Assembly (NCBI GenBank): GCA_964195425.1
Contig: CAXMOM010000017.1
Coordinates: 112,267-176,266, forward strand
Direction of reading: 5' to 3'
Source: Glaciecola sp964195425
Lineage (GTDB): Bacteria; Pseudomonadota; Gammaproteobacteria; Enterobacterales; Alteromonadaceae
Length of the DNA stretch: 64,000 bases
Of the stretch, positions 56,601-64,000 are shown in pieces. A program made the translations under genes and the position numbers. The notes below the pieces were generated by a model. The model was not told where the DNA came from. It did no database searches and saw only the letters and a program-made list of their open reading frames with translations. Every line of letters starts with the position of its first letter. The first letter of the stretch is position 1.

Positions 56601-56784
56601 CCGTGCCACGGTCGATTGTCGGAAAGACCTGCGCGGTTAAATCAATTACGGACAGCAGCCCGCCGACAAGCAGGATGACCATAAGAAGATTACCCGCAAC
56701 CGGGTTCTTAGCAAAATACGCAATCAGACCACGACGGTTATCGAGAGTCGGCGTATTAGCGAGTAATTCTCTGTTGTCAGCCAT
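53608..56784 (-). CDS. RND efflux transporter permease subunit (AcrB/MdtB-like)
   Basis: A 1058-residue inner-membrane proton-driven pump. The first helix follows FAKNPVAGNLLMVILLVGG. Two large periplasmic loops and twelve membrane helices are expected by family. The proton-relay aspartates are visible in GIVVDDAVVVGESI (helix 4). It exports substrates from the periplasm through an outer-membrane channel that is not in this window. Its ATG overlaps the adaptor stop by one base (TAATG), so the two are translationally coupled. The substrate is unknown. Confidence 0.92.
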   Translation of the reverse strand: MADNRELLANTPTLDNRRGLIAYFAKNPVAGNLLMVILLVGGLLSVIDLTAQVFPTIDRGTVSISVAYPGATPTEVEEGITRRVEEAVFGIDGVERVTSRASENLGSVTLELKDFVDADKVRDDAEAAVQQLVDFPPEDAEQPKVVRAETLSDVLTIVVSSEMGERELRRGAEMVEEELLALPGVSLVSMLGAKDYEIAIEISEDALRRYDLTMSEVANTIRRSSINLSSGQIRTQGGDLLLRTNTKGNSGDAFENIVLRADSDGGVLRVSDVATVRDGFVDIDLANQFNGRESILVKVQKSEAEDVLAIAGTIKTFLQDYSPPLGIDVSVWDDQTEVLQERIGLLVRNGVLGFALVFLFLVIMLDLRLALWVAMGVPISFLGAFLFFDAFDVNINMISLFALIIVLGIVVDDAVVVGESIISEQEHGKTGIKAALDGVHAVIGPVMVGVLTTMAAFAPLLFVTGQFGQILGLVPVVVILVLAMSLIEVFLILPSHLAHGGRWSRWPLDIMQDAVAAKIDRFRTRILAPAVARAVRYRYLTLLAGIGMLVIAGSLVGTGAVRFIFFPALESNSIRATVEFPIGTPFESTQVAAKQMVEAANAINARLDGAAFESISVTIGGQTRSGGGPGGGSGLTVASHLASVQITLGPEPPRTRSAKELERLWRAEVGDIPGVERLSYIADFFGGQADLEFELAHQDNAVLDQAVSSLRANYETLDGVYEVQDSNSIGKRQLDINLTSAGEAAGLTPTDIARQLRRNFFGEEVQRIQRGREELKVMVRYPKNSRSSTADLFNARIRLADGSEAALSSVAQVTESRSLSAINRIDGLRIVSVSGQVDEAVTTPSLANTAVLEQFIPALKEQFPGLQIRQAGEGREQSEGLSALGRLTLVALLIIFALIASQLKSYTQPLIILAGVPFGAGGALIGHYLLGYNLSFISIFGIVALSGVVVNDSLVLLDRYNKLVDEGWDNAKAIVEAARRRFRAIFLTTATTALGLTPMLFETSTQAQFLIPMAVSLATGIVFASVIILFLIPALVMIREDMRRSKTKKSETYFVEST

Positions 56785-57917
56785 TAGTATGTCTCAGCCA
56801 AACGAACCGCCAAGCCATCTCGTGCTCCAGGCACAGCGCTTGTAACAATACCTTCTCCATATTCGAAGGCTTCAACCAAATATTGGCCGCCGCTACGACC
56901 CAAGATGTTTGGTGAAACTTCCATAATAGTGTCATTTTTAACAATCCAGAAAACCTGTCCAACCTGCAGAGCACTTTCTGGGAGTATAAAGGTGTTGTCG
57001 ATTGTTGGTCCGCTCAATGTTACAGATACAAAGGTTCCAGGCGTTAAAGAATGGCTATTATTTGCAGTAAGAAAAACTTGAGAAAACTGCGTGCGCGGAT
57101 CTCTTTCCGCCGCAACCCTCTCGATACGACCTTCAAATGTGATGCCATCGGCTGTGACCGTCGCGACACGGTTTTCTGCAGGTGCTAATTTTGCTAGTTC
57201 TTGTGGTGAAAGTGATATTGCGATTTCTACCGCATCCAGTGCATAAACGCGACCAAAGGATTGACCGGCATTTAGTATTTGTCCCTCATCGGCTGAGCTT
57301 TCGACAACTCTTCCCGAAAAAGGGAGGGAATAGACGCTTCGTTCGAGGTTTACTTGACCAATGTCACGACGCGCAATAGCGGCTTGAAGTTGTGCCTTGG
57401 CCTGAGCGATCTGTGGCTCTTTAGCGATTAGTGGTGGAACTTCTTTTCCTGGGTTAAGACGCTGGTAGCTAGATATGTCAACCGAAGCCTCAGCTCGACT
57501 CAACTGCAGCGATGCTTGCGCTGATGTAACGTCGGCCTGAACCTGAGCTAGCGCAAGCGTAAAATCCCGTTGTTCAAGCGTGACTAGTGTTTCACCGGCT
57601 GCGAACCTGCCCCCACTTCGCAATGCTCGGGATGTCGCAACAACCCGCCCAGAGACCTGCGTTGTTAGTGCAACGTAGCTGCGAACGGCAACAGAACCGG
57701 TTGATGTGACGGCAAGCTGCCCCGAGGATACTAAAGGTCGCACAACGGAGACCAAAGGAGCAGGGTTGCCACGTTCAGAAGAAATATTTCCTATCGTTGT
57801 TACTTTTTCAGCTTGAACCGGCTCTCTGGCAAAAAGAAACGCCGAGACCATCAAAATAACTACGGCTGCCACTTGAAGCACCCCCACAATAGGTTTTTTC
57901 CGTGCCGCTTCCGTCAT
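56784..57917 (-). CDS. RND efflux periplasmic adaptor (MFP) subunit
   Basis: A 377-residue membrane-fusion protein. It has an N-terminal membrane anchor (about 10-26, VVILMVSAFLFA), a lipoyl/barrel-sandwich part (TQVSGRVVATSRALRSGGRFAAGETLVTLE), a helical hairpin (about 130-190) and beta-barrel domains. It bridges the RND pump to an outer-membrane factor. It is first in the minus-strand pair with the RND permease. No local regulator gene is adjacent. Confidence 0.9.
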   Translation of the reverse strand: MTEAARKKPIVGVLQVAAVVILMVSAFLFAREPVQAEKVTTIGNISSERGNPAPLVSVVRPLVSSGQLAVTSTGSVAVRSYVALTTQVSGRVVATSRALRSGGRFAAGETLVTLEQRDFTLALAQVQADVTSAQASLQLSRAEASVDISSYQRLNPGKEVPPLIAKEPQIAQAKAQLQAAIARRDIGQVNLERSVYSLPFSGRVVESSADEGQILNAGQSFGRVYALDAVEIAISLSPQELAKLAPAENRVATVTADGITFEGRIERVAAERDPRTQFSQVFLTANNSHSLTPGTFVSVTLSGPTIDNTFILPESALQVGQVFWIVKNDTIMEVSPNILGRSGGQYLVEAFEYGEGIVTSAVPGARDGLAVRLAETY

Positions 57918-58223
57918 ATTAAGTTCTCAGTTTTAGTCGCATTATGTTGGTTAATAACTTACACACAAATGTGCATACGATACCCAAGTTTTTATAGACC
58001 AAACAAAATGATTAATTTTATTTAACTATCAAATACAATGACTTTTTCGCCGACTTTAAAGAGTAAGGCCTTTAATCGAAAGCCAAGAAATTAAAATCTA
58101 TCAAACAAAGCTGAGATATCCAACTTCAGTGATTGGTAGAAAACTGATAATATTGCTTATTCTAAGAAAAGACTATGGTTATTTGATGACTCACATCCAC
58201 ATCAAACTTTAGGCATACATATC
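57918..58223. other. Region upstream of the RND adaptor gene
   Basis: About 300 A+T-rich bases. They must hold the promoter of the RND operon (reading left). I see no gene, repeat or strong palindrome. Confidence 0.4.
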
Positions 58224-58409
58224 GTGTTTTACTTATTAAACAATGCACAAGCAGCTCTAGATAAGAAGCTTGCAGGCGCTAAACGTATTTCTACCAGTGG
58301 GAATTGGTTCGAGGTAATTAAGTTGCCTAATGACATTTGTGCTTGCTATGAAACTAAACACAGTGACAGCTGGCAAAATAGAGATTATTCAAAAGCATCA
58401 TGTCATTGA
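58224..58409 (+). pseudogene. Possible N-terminal fragment of an MBL-fold hydrolase
   Basis: A 61-codon frame opening at GTG. Its first part looks like the end of a signal peptide (VFYLLNNAQA), followed by AGAKRISTSGNWFEVIKLPNDI..CYET. This resembles the region just before the metal-binding core of some secreted MBL-fold hydrolases (GNWFEVYKLP...). The metal-binding part is absent and no ATG or Shine-Dalgarno is seen. The call is from memory of the family and weak. Confidence 0.3.
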
Positions 58410-58484
58410 TCTAGGTAACCGGCAGTTTAAAGTCATTAATAGTCATACAACAGAGCGTCAGCGATGATACCAGGGAGCTGTATA

Positions 58485-59756
58485 ATGAAATTTTTTAAAA
58501 TTTTTGTGTTAACGACACTTACTGCATTAACAGCAATTAGCTGTTTTACTATTGATAAGGTTCTTAATAACGCTCCAACAAAAGTTAATATTGATAAGAA
58601 CGCTAAGGTATTATTTAATGAAGATATTTCGCAAATAATGCTAGAGTCCAACCCTGATAAGCCGCATTATCCTCTAGGTTTACAAGCGCAGTTTGATATT
58701 GAGTACGCAGGGGCATTTCGAGTTTATGTTAAAAATAATGCGAGTACGTCAAGTTATGCTGTTGGAGTGCTTGGTTACAACCCTAAAAATAATAGTATAT
58801 TTATGGCAGGTCACGCGCATCACAACGCAATAGCAGAGTTTAGAATACCCGACGTATTATCATTTGAAGATTCGGCGAAAAATATACCCAATGCCACGGT
58901 ATTGCAAAACTATGTAACACTATTGGACGACACCAGAAACGACAAAATCACAGGTATGCTCGCTTACGGTGACAGTCTACTAGTGACGAGTGAGATTTGG
59001 TATGACGGTAACGGCAAAAATAAAGACAACCTACAAGTACTTAACATTAACGACATAAGCGAAAAACCAAAGGGTATGTTGCAATTTAACGGTGCTGCTC
59101 GTATCGCGGGGTATATGTCAAAAATACCAATAAATATGCAAACCGCACTCGGTGGAAAGTACCTAGTTGGTTGGTCTAGTGTTTTTGCAATTACTAGTCG
59201 TCATTCACAAGGACCAAGCTTAGCAGTATTTAGTCCACAAGATGCTCTGGACACTGACTTATTAGTGGCAAATGATATTAAGCAAGTTTACCCAATATAT
59301 AAGGGCGATCTAGTAGCAGGAGCACACAAATACACTGGTAAGCCTGCGTCTCCCATATGGTCAGCATTAGCTAAAGGACGTTATGGCTTTATTATTCCAA
59401 AGACTAGTACCTTTATGGTGGTCGGTTCCCAAGGTGGCATTCATAGCGGTATTGGCTATAAAATAATACAAGAAGGCAAAAACAAGGCATGTGCAGGTGG
59501 TTGCACAAATGACCCTAAGGACAACTATAATTATTACTGGTTGTTCGATACGAACGAAATGCTTGAAAATGAAAACCCATGGGACCTTAAACCATTTAGC
59601 TATGGTAAATGGCGTATGCCGTTTAGCGGCAGTATTCTTGGTGCTACCTTTGACGATAACAACAACATGTTATATATGAGTATATCGAGCGCTGCCAGAA
59701 CGGGTAACTATGACAGGCCGCCGATGATTGTTGCTTATAAGATTGCTGTAAAATGA
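58485..59756 (+). CDS. Lipoprotein of unknown function
   Basis: A 423-residue exported protein. The signal MKFFKIFVLTTLTALTAISC ends in an AISC lipobox, so it is probably lipid-anchored. The ATG at 58485 follows AGGGAG closely and gives the correct signal; the frame is also open to 58464. The mature part is rich in beta-strand-like, Gly/Asn-containing segments (GVLGYNPKNNSIFMAGHAHH, MLAYGDSLLVTSEIWYD), suggesting a propeller-like or lectin-like fold. A local Cys pair lies in CAGGC near residue 340. I do not recognise the family. Confidence 0.65.
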   Translation: MKFFKIFVLTTLTALTAISCFTIDKVLNNAPTKVNIDKNAKVLFNEDISQIMLESNPDKPHYPLGLQAQFDIEYAGAFRVYVKNNASTSSYAVGVLGYNPKNNSIFMAGHAHHNAIAEFRIPDVLSFEDSAKNIPNATVLQNYVTLLDDTRNDKITGMLAYGDSLLVTSEIWYDGNGKNKDNLQVLNINDISEKPKGMLQFNGAARIAGYMSKIPINMQTALGGKYLVGWSSVFAITSRHSQGPSLAVFSPQDALDTDLLVANDIKQVYPIYKGDLVAGAHKYTGKPASPIWSALAKGRYGFIIPKTSTFMVVGSQGGIHSGIGYKIIQEGKNKACAGGCTNDPKDNYNYYWLFDTNEMLENENPWDLKPFSYGKWRMPFSGSILGATFDDNNNMLYMSISSAARTGNYDRPPMIVAYKIAVK

Positions 59757-59774
59757 AAAGTTAGGATTATTGGT

Positions 59775-61004
59775 TTATGATTTACCAAGCATATGTTTTT
59801 TGTAGCGCTTGGTTAACCTAGCTAGTCTCCATCTATCTTGTATCAAGCTAAACAAGGGGGAAGCGTCTTGCTTAGTCGCTTTTAGCTTACCTACCCTTTG
59901 TAGTTGCCGCCTTACTAACGCCATAGTGGCGAGTGCCGCTAAGGTTTTATTTTTCCAGTTAACCTTCGGCGTAAATCCGACGGCCTCAGGATTGGTTTTC
60001 CATACTTTCACCAGATCGCTTTGATACGCCATGGCGCTAGCAATACCTACCAAATCAATGTGTTCACTAACAACTAGATTGGCAACTGGTAGTCGTCTTA
60101 TCCCGCCTGTGGTCATTATTTTAAGTTTAGTTTGTGAGGCAATCGATTTAGCAAACTCCAAGAAATATGCTTCGCGTGCTAAGGTCTTTTCATCAGCGCT
60201 ACGTCCTTGCATTGCAGGAGCCTCATAACTACCGCCCGACAACTCAACAAAATCGATATTGGTTTCTTCTAACTGCTGCACAACAAATATTGCATCGTTA
60301 ATGTCAAAACCGCCTCGCTGAAAGTCAGCTGAATTAAGTTTTACTGAAACTGAAAACTTAGAAGACACGGCTGTTTTTACACTGTGCACGATCTCAAGTA
60401 ATAAGCGTGAACGATTTAATATTTCGCCTCCCCACTTATCGTTTCGTTTGTTTACCAATGGTGATAAAAATTGTGATAATAAATAACCATGAGCAGCATG
60501 AATTTCTACACCATCAAAGCCTGCCTCTTCGGCTTTTTTAGCCGTAGTGGTAAAGCGGGCTATTACATCTTGAATATCAGCCTCAGTCATTTCTTTTGGT
60601 TGTGCAAACATAGACGAATGTTTACCTAATTCAAGTGGAGTACTTGAAGGTGCTATAGTTTTTCCTTCTAAGCTTTTGTAGGTTTGACGGCCTGGGTGAT
60701 TGATTTGCATGATAATTTTCACGCCATGTTCTTTGCTTAACTTAGCCCAGTCCGCAAAGGGTTTTAAATCACTCTGTGCATGTAAAGCAATGCCACCTGG
60801 TCCTGTCATAGCCTCGGGATCAACCATTACATTGCCCGTTATAATTGCGCCCATTTCGCCTTTCGCCCAAGCATAATACAAATTTAAAATATCCATACCA
60901 GGTTGTTGCATCTGAGTTGCCATGTTTTCTTCCATGGCAGCTTTTATTATTCTATTGTTTAGCAATAGACCCGACGGGAAAACAATGGGTTCAAAAACCT
61001 GCAT
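59775..61004 (-). CDS. NADH:flavin oxidoreductase, old yellow enzyme family
   Basis: A 409-residue FMN-dependent TIM-barrel enzyme. It starts with VFEPIVFPSGLLLNNRIIKAAMEENM (OYE N-terminus) and contains INHPGRQ. The active-site segment is GFDGVEIHAAHGYLLSQFLS, followed by NKRNDKWGG. The barrel end contains MTTGGIRR. Members reduce activated C=C bonds or act in xenobiotic metabolism; the natural substrate is unknown. It is 12 bp downstream of the DUF2797 gene on the same strand, so they are probably cotranscribed. Confidence 0.87.
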   Translation of the reverse strand: MQVFEPIVFPSGLLLNNRIIKAAMEENMATQMQQPGMDILNLYYAWAKGEMGAIITGNVMVDPEAMTGPGGIALHAQSDLKPFADWAKLSKEHGVKIIMQINHPGRQTYKSLEGKTIAPSSTPLELGKHSSMFAQPKEMTEADIQDVIARFTTTAKKAEEAGFDGVEIHAAHGYLLSQFLSPLVNKRNDKWGGEILNRSRLLLEIVHSVKTAVSSKFSVSVKLNSADFQRGGFDINDAIFVVQQLEETNIDFVELSGGSYEAPAMQGRSADEKTLAREAYFLEFAKSIASQTKLKIMTTGGIRRLPVANLVVSEHIDLVGIASAMAYQSDLVKVWKTNPEAVGFTPKVNWKNKTLAALATMALVRRQLQRVGKLKATKQDASPLFSLIQDRWRLARLTKRYKKHMLGKS

Positions 61005-61016
61005 CTATAATTCCTT

Positions 61017-61856
61017 CTATGCCTGAATATTTATGGAATAGCCCGAATATTTACGCATATTAATCACTCTATCTTCATCGAGCAGAAGATATTGTCCTTT
61101 AATCCCTCTTAGAGTAGCTTCAAATACAGGTTCTTTATCGAGATTAATGGATTTTATTTTTACAGGATATTCGTTAACCGGATAGTTAATCTCAATAGGA
61201 TTAGGTTCCAAGGCTTGCACAGCTTGAATGCCATATTTATCTTGTATTACTTGCAGGGGCGCCTTCACAAGCTCCATTACTTTTTGTTGCATGTCTATAA
61301 GATCTAGCTGTTCAGGCTTACCTTTTAGCATAGTTCGCCAATTAGTTTTGTCGCCTATATGCTTGGCTATTTCAATTTCAACCAAACCACTTAATAAGCG
61401 TTGTTTTACTCTGAAGATGGCCATTGCTTGCGAAGCACCTTGATCAATCCATCTAGAAGATACACCATTACTTACAAATCGTGTTATACCTACCTTTATT
61501 TGGCCGGTGTTCGCCAGATACACGAAGTGGTCTTGCATACAATTTTCTTCGCCCCACTGTGGCTCTCTACACGTACCTTCTGAATAATGACATTTCTCAG
61601 GCTTAATCATACATGAATCACAACGAGCTAAGCGCGTAAGGCACACATAACAATAACCTTGACTAAAACTCTTCTTAGTTTTTCTATCACAGTTAATGCA
61701 GTTAATACTACCACCGTATTGAACAGCTATTTTTTCTCCAATAAGGGCGTTCATATCTACAAAAGATTCACCAACAGGGAGTTGATATTGAGCAACATTA
61801 TTGTCATCTACCGAAACATGCATTTTGGCTATTTGGCCAGACCATTCATTGGGCAT
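61017..61856 (-). CDS. DUF2797 domain protein
   Basis: A 279-residue protein with an N-terminal double zinc-ribbon-like region (CINCDRKTKKSFSQGYCYVC, then CDSCMIKPEKCHY). After that comes HFVYLANTGQIKVGITRF, which recalls a GIY-YIG-type core. DUF2797 proteins are uncharacterised; the GIY-YIG likeness hints at nucleic-acid binding or cleavage but is not proof. It is first in a pair with the old-yellow-enzyme gene. Confidence 0.72.
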   Translation of the reverse strand: MPNEWSGQIAKMHVSVDDNNVAQYQLPVGESFVDMNALIGEKIAVQYGGSINCINCDRKTKKSFSQGYCYVCLTRLARCDSCMIKPEKCHYSEGTCREPQWGEENCMQDHFVYLANTGQIKVGITRFVSNGVSSRWIDQGASQAMAIFRVKQRLLSGLVEIEIAKHIGDKTNWRTMLKGKPEQLDLIDMQQKVMELVKAPLQVIQDKYGIQAVQALEPNPIEINYPVNEYPVKIKSINLDKEPVFEATLRGIKGQYLLLDEDRVINMRKYSGYSINIQA

Positions 61857-62149
61857 CTTGGGTCCTTTATTTTATTATTGTTCGCGCAAAAGTAGTGTTA
61901 TGAATAGTCTTGTTTTATTGAATATTCGCCTACAGAAAAAGCCAAATTATTATAGCACCATATCCTATCTATTTATTAAAGCCGATATGACTAATCTGCT
62001 TAAAACGTTAAATAGAACACAAATCCTTGTCAGATTACCGATTATTAAAGGGAAAAGTAAAGTTAGTCGGCAGTAAGTCATTGCTATGGTTGAGAATGTG
62101 AAATAGTCGAGTATAATCTTATTTAGATTCCTATAGAAATAGAAAAAAT

Positions 62150-62596
62150 ATGAAAATTTGTGGCGTAGAAATTAAAAGCACTGAGGCAGTAATTTGTTTA
62201 CTCAACTATCAAGACGGTTTATTTTCATTGCCCGATTGTAGAGTACGTAAAATTGATTTCAGTAAACAAAATAAAACCACCGACATTCGTTACTTTCAAA
62301 GTACCTTTGCAAAACTTGCCGAAGATTACAAAATTAGGAAAGTTGTAATTAAAGAAAGACCTTTGAAGGGAAAGTTTGCTGGCGGCGGCTTAGGTTTTAA
62401 AATGGAAGCCGCAATTCAGCTAATCCCGAGTCTTGATGTCGACCTTATGTCTTCTACGGAATTAAAAGCATCTTTGAAACGTAACCCAGTAACGGTGTCT
62501 TTTGGTGAAACAGGTCTTAAAATATTTCAACAGAACGCTTTTGAAATTGCTTATGCTGCTCATATGAATGAAGTATATGGTGTTGAAGACATCTAG
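62150..62596 (+). CDS. DUF3010 family protein
   Basis: A 148-residue soluble protein with the DUF3010 pattern: MKICGVEIKSTEAVICLL, a middle part IRKVVIKERPLKGKFAGGGLGFKMEA and NAFEIAYAAHMNEVYGV. The N-terminal strand pattern recalls RNase H/RuvC-like folds (GxEIKxxEAVICLL); no activity is known. It is a single gene on + with its own promoter region. The family is widespread in marine gammaproteobacteria. Confidence 0.72.
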   Translation: MKICGVEIKSTEAVICLLNYQDGLFSLPDCRVRKIDFSKQNKTTDIRYFQSTFAKLAEDYKIRKVVIKERPLKGKFAGGGLGFKMEAAIQLIPSLDVDLMSSTELKASLKRNPVTVSFGETGLKIFQQNAFEIAYAAHMNEVYGVEDI

Positions 62597-62714
62597 GGAG
62601 TACTTCGTCTAAATGTTTTGTTACATTTATTGCAGTACAACAAGCTTTTTATTATGAACAAACTAAGCATAATCTAGTCTAGTTATCATCACTATAGCTT
62701 TACAAGGAATATGT

Positions 62715-63791
62715 ATGCTCTCTACTAAATTAAGTTCGTGCTACCTGGCCATTTCATTATTGGCAATGCCGGGTACCTCTACTGCCAATATCGATTTGTC
62801 GCAATACCAAGCAAATTATGAAAAAGGTGAATACAAGACCGTTGTAAGTGATCTCAAAAGTTTACAGCTAGACAATTTCACTCCTGAACACTATGAGCTA
62901 TATGTAGCGAGCCTTTCACGTATTAATTTAGATGACGCTGAAGAAGCAGCTAATCAAGCTATTGTTGCCTATAGCGAAAATGCTGATATGTATTTGATGC
63001 ACGCTAGCGTAATGGGAGACCAAGCGTCTGATAGCATATTTAGCGCTTTAGGCTATGCGAAAAAAGCACTAGCAAGCCTAGAGAAAGCGACGGCACTCGA
63101 ACCCAATGATCCCAAGTATTTAAATGGATTGATGTCATTTTACTTAATGGCGCCCTCCATAGCAGGCGGCGATACCGAAAAGGCTTTGGCACTTGCTAAT
63201 GACATATCCATTTTAGATGAAATCAAAGGAATTGCTGCTAAAGCGCGATACTTTAGTTCCGTTGATGATTACGACAATGCTTATATAACAATTGAACAAG
63301 GCATTGAATCGTTTCCTGCTGAAATAGAGCTACATGCGCAATTAGCCAGTTTGTATGTACGTGAAGATGAACATATAAAAGCTATAGGCGCTTATCAACG
63401 CGCAGCGAAGCTTGTTCCTGCAGCTCTAAGTGAAAATGAACTGGCCATTGATGACGTAAAACAAAAATATGAGAGCCATATATACTTTATGTATAACGCA
63501 CATTATCAAATAGGTCGCGTTGCCCTATTGGGTGATGTTATGTACGAGAAAGGAATTCAACACTTAGACACCTATATAAGCCTCCATCAAAACTCAAATG
63601 TTAAACTTAAAGGATTACCCTCTACAGATTGGGCTTTGTTAAGAAAAGCTGGATTGTTGTATGCTAGCAAACAAGCAAAGGAAGCGCAGGCTACATTAGC
63701 ACTTATCAATGTGAATGAGTCGGAACGTTTAGAAGATACATATAAAAAACTATCTAAGAAAGTAAATCGAGCGGTACAAAAGATGATTTAG
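62715..63791 (+). CDS. Secreted TPR-repeat protein
   Basis: A 358-residue protein with a signal peptide (about residues 1-24, ending STA). Helical pairs with TPR-like spacing follow: residues about 60-130 (ALGYAKKALASLEKATALEPNDPKYL), 195-240 (AELHAQLASLYVREDEHIKAIGAYQRAAKLVPAAL type), and a C-terminal pair near 300-340. It probably binds partner proteins in the periplasm. An AAGGAA Shine-Dalgarno precedes the ATG. No partner is evident next to it; an rRNA operon tail lies downstream on the other strand. Confidence 0.75.
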   Translation: MLSTKLSSCYLAISLLAMPGTSTANIDLSQYQANYEKGEYKTVVSDLKSLQLDNFTPEHYELYVASLSRINLDDAEEAANQAIVAYSENADMYLMHASVMGDQASDSIFSALGYAKKALASLEKATALEPNDPKYLNGLMSFYLMAPSIAGGDTEKALALANDISILDEIKGIAAKARYFSSVDDYDNAYITIEQGIESFPAEIELHAQLASLYVREDEHIKAIGAYQRAAKLVPAALSENELAIDDVKQKYESHIYFMYNAHYQIGRVALLGDVMYEKGIQHLDTYISLHQNSNVKLKGLPSTDWALLRKAGLLYASKQAKEAQATLALINVNESERLEDTYKKLSKKVNRAVQKMI

Positions 63792-63936
63792 TTTATTCGT
63801 GCAAATTTTTATTTGCTGCTCTTGTAAATGAAAATATTGCGCAACCGATTGTCGGCTCAACCGCCGGAACGGTAGGGAGTCCTCCACTCTTATGTTCTTT
63901 AGTAAACAATAACCCCGTAACACCAAATTACAGGCA

Positions 63937-63963
63937 TAAAAAAACCCGCCTCAAGGACGGGTC
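63937..63963 (-). terminator. Rho-independent terminator of the rRNA operon
   Basis: On the minus strand ACCCGTCC (63962-63955), a TTGA loop and GGCGGGT (63950-63944) form a stem with one bulged T, followed by a run of T residues. It lies about 10 bp beyond the 5S 3' end. Confidence 0.85.
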
Positions 63964-63972
63964 TTTAAATGG

Positions 63973-64000
63973 AAGTCTGGCGATGTGCTACTCTCACATG
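63973..64000 (-). rRNA. 5S rRNA, 3' end only
   Basis: On the minus strand the last bases read catgtgagagtagcacatcg, then ccagact, the 3' end of a bacterial 5S rRNA (loop and terminal helix strand). The rest of the gene and the operon lie beyond base 64000. The exact 3' nucleotide may differ by one or two bases. Confidence 0.85.

Noticed and set aside
61901..62076. Short plus-strand frame between DUF2797 and DUF3010
   Set aside because: It is low-complexity, lacks a Shine-Dalgarno and starts inside the divergent leader.

Overview
The window is a bacterial chromosome segment with moderate to low G+C. Its gene orders and protein families are those of a marine gammaproteobacterium of the Alteromonadales (Glaciecola/Paraglaciecola/Alteromonas-like). 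Examples are rpoN-hpf-ptsN-rapZ-ptsO-mgtE, arcB next to gltBD, valS-holC-pepA divergent from lptFG, a complete hut locus, RraB, DUF3010 and DUF2797. The genus is an inference from gene content; no search was run.

Layout. 1-4680: 3' end of rpoN, then hpf, the nitrogen-PTS genes ptsN and ptsO, rapZ and mgtE, all on +. 4707-7067: arcB on -. 7670-13580: gltBD, closed by a hairpin terminator. 13899-15912: a secreted repeat protein built on a 36-bp minisatellite, then a DUF2726 membrane protein behind a near-consensus sigma-54 promoter. 15972-18570: mtnN, a CobD/CbiB-like membrane protein and a BtuF-like cobalamin-binding protein. 18562-28510: housekeeping and signalling genes (tyrS, M23 peptidase, SRPBCC protein, 2-hydroxyacid dehydrogenase, Hpt-HD protein, plsC, rraB, GST, U32 protein).

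28606-33162 is a decay region. It holds an alginate lyase (PL7) lipoprotein gene with two nonsense codons and a frameshift, a run of five TTTAG repeats, a fragment resembling a periplasmic binding protein, and a scrap of IS3-type transposase. It also holds a Thermus-type isocitrate dehydrogenase gene split by a single -1 shift lying exactly on a T_TTA_AAG slippery heptamer. A LysR regulator with a clear inverted-repeat operator diverges from that gene.

34295-41688 carries valS, holC, pepA, lptF and lptG. 41720-43700 holds an RDD protein, tRNA-Leu(CAA) with promoter and terminator, and a small orphan ORF. 43710-46064 is a DUF5916 outer-membrane protein. 46098-52362 is the histidine-utilisation locus: hutH, hutU and hutC on -, hutI and hutG on +, with a perfect HutC palindrome between the two arms. 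Together these convert histidine to glutamate and formamide. 52665-57917 is a visibly more G+C-rich block (DUF2306 protein, RND pump and adaptor). 58485-63791 holds a lipoprotein, an old-yellow-enzyme family oxidoreductase, DUF2797, DUF3010 and a TPR protein. The window ends in the 3' tail of a 5S rRNA on -, with its terminator, so an rRNA operon lies just beyond.

No CRISPR array, intact insertion sequence, prophage or recognisable defence system was found. The strongest unusual signals are the possible programmed frameshift in the isocitrate dehydrogenase gene, the in-frame minisatellite protein, the sigma-54 promoter upstream of the DUF2726 gene, and an ArcB lacking one of the two redox cysteines known in E. 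coli.
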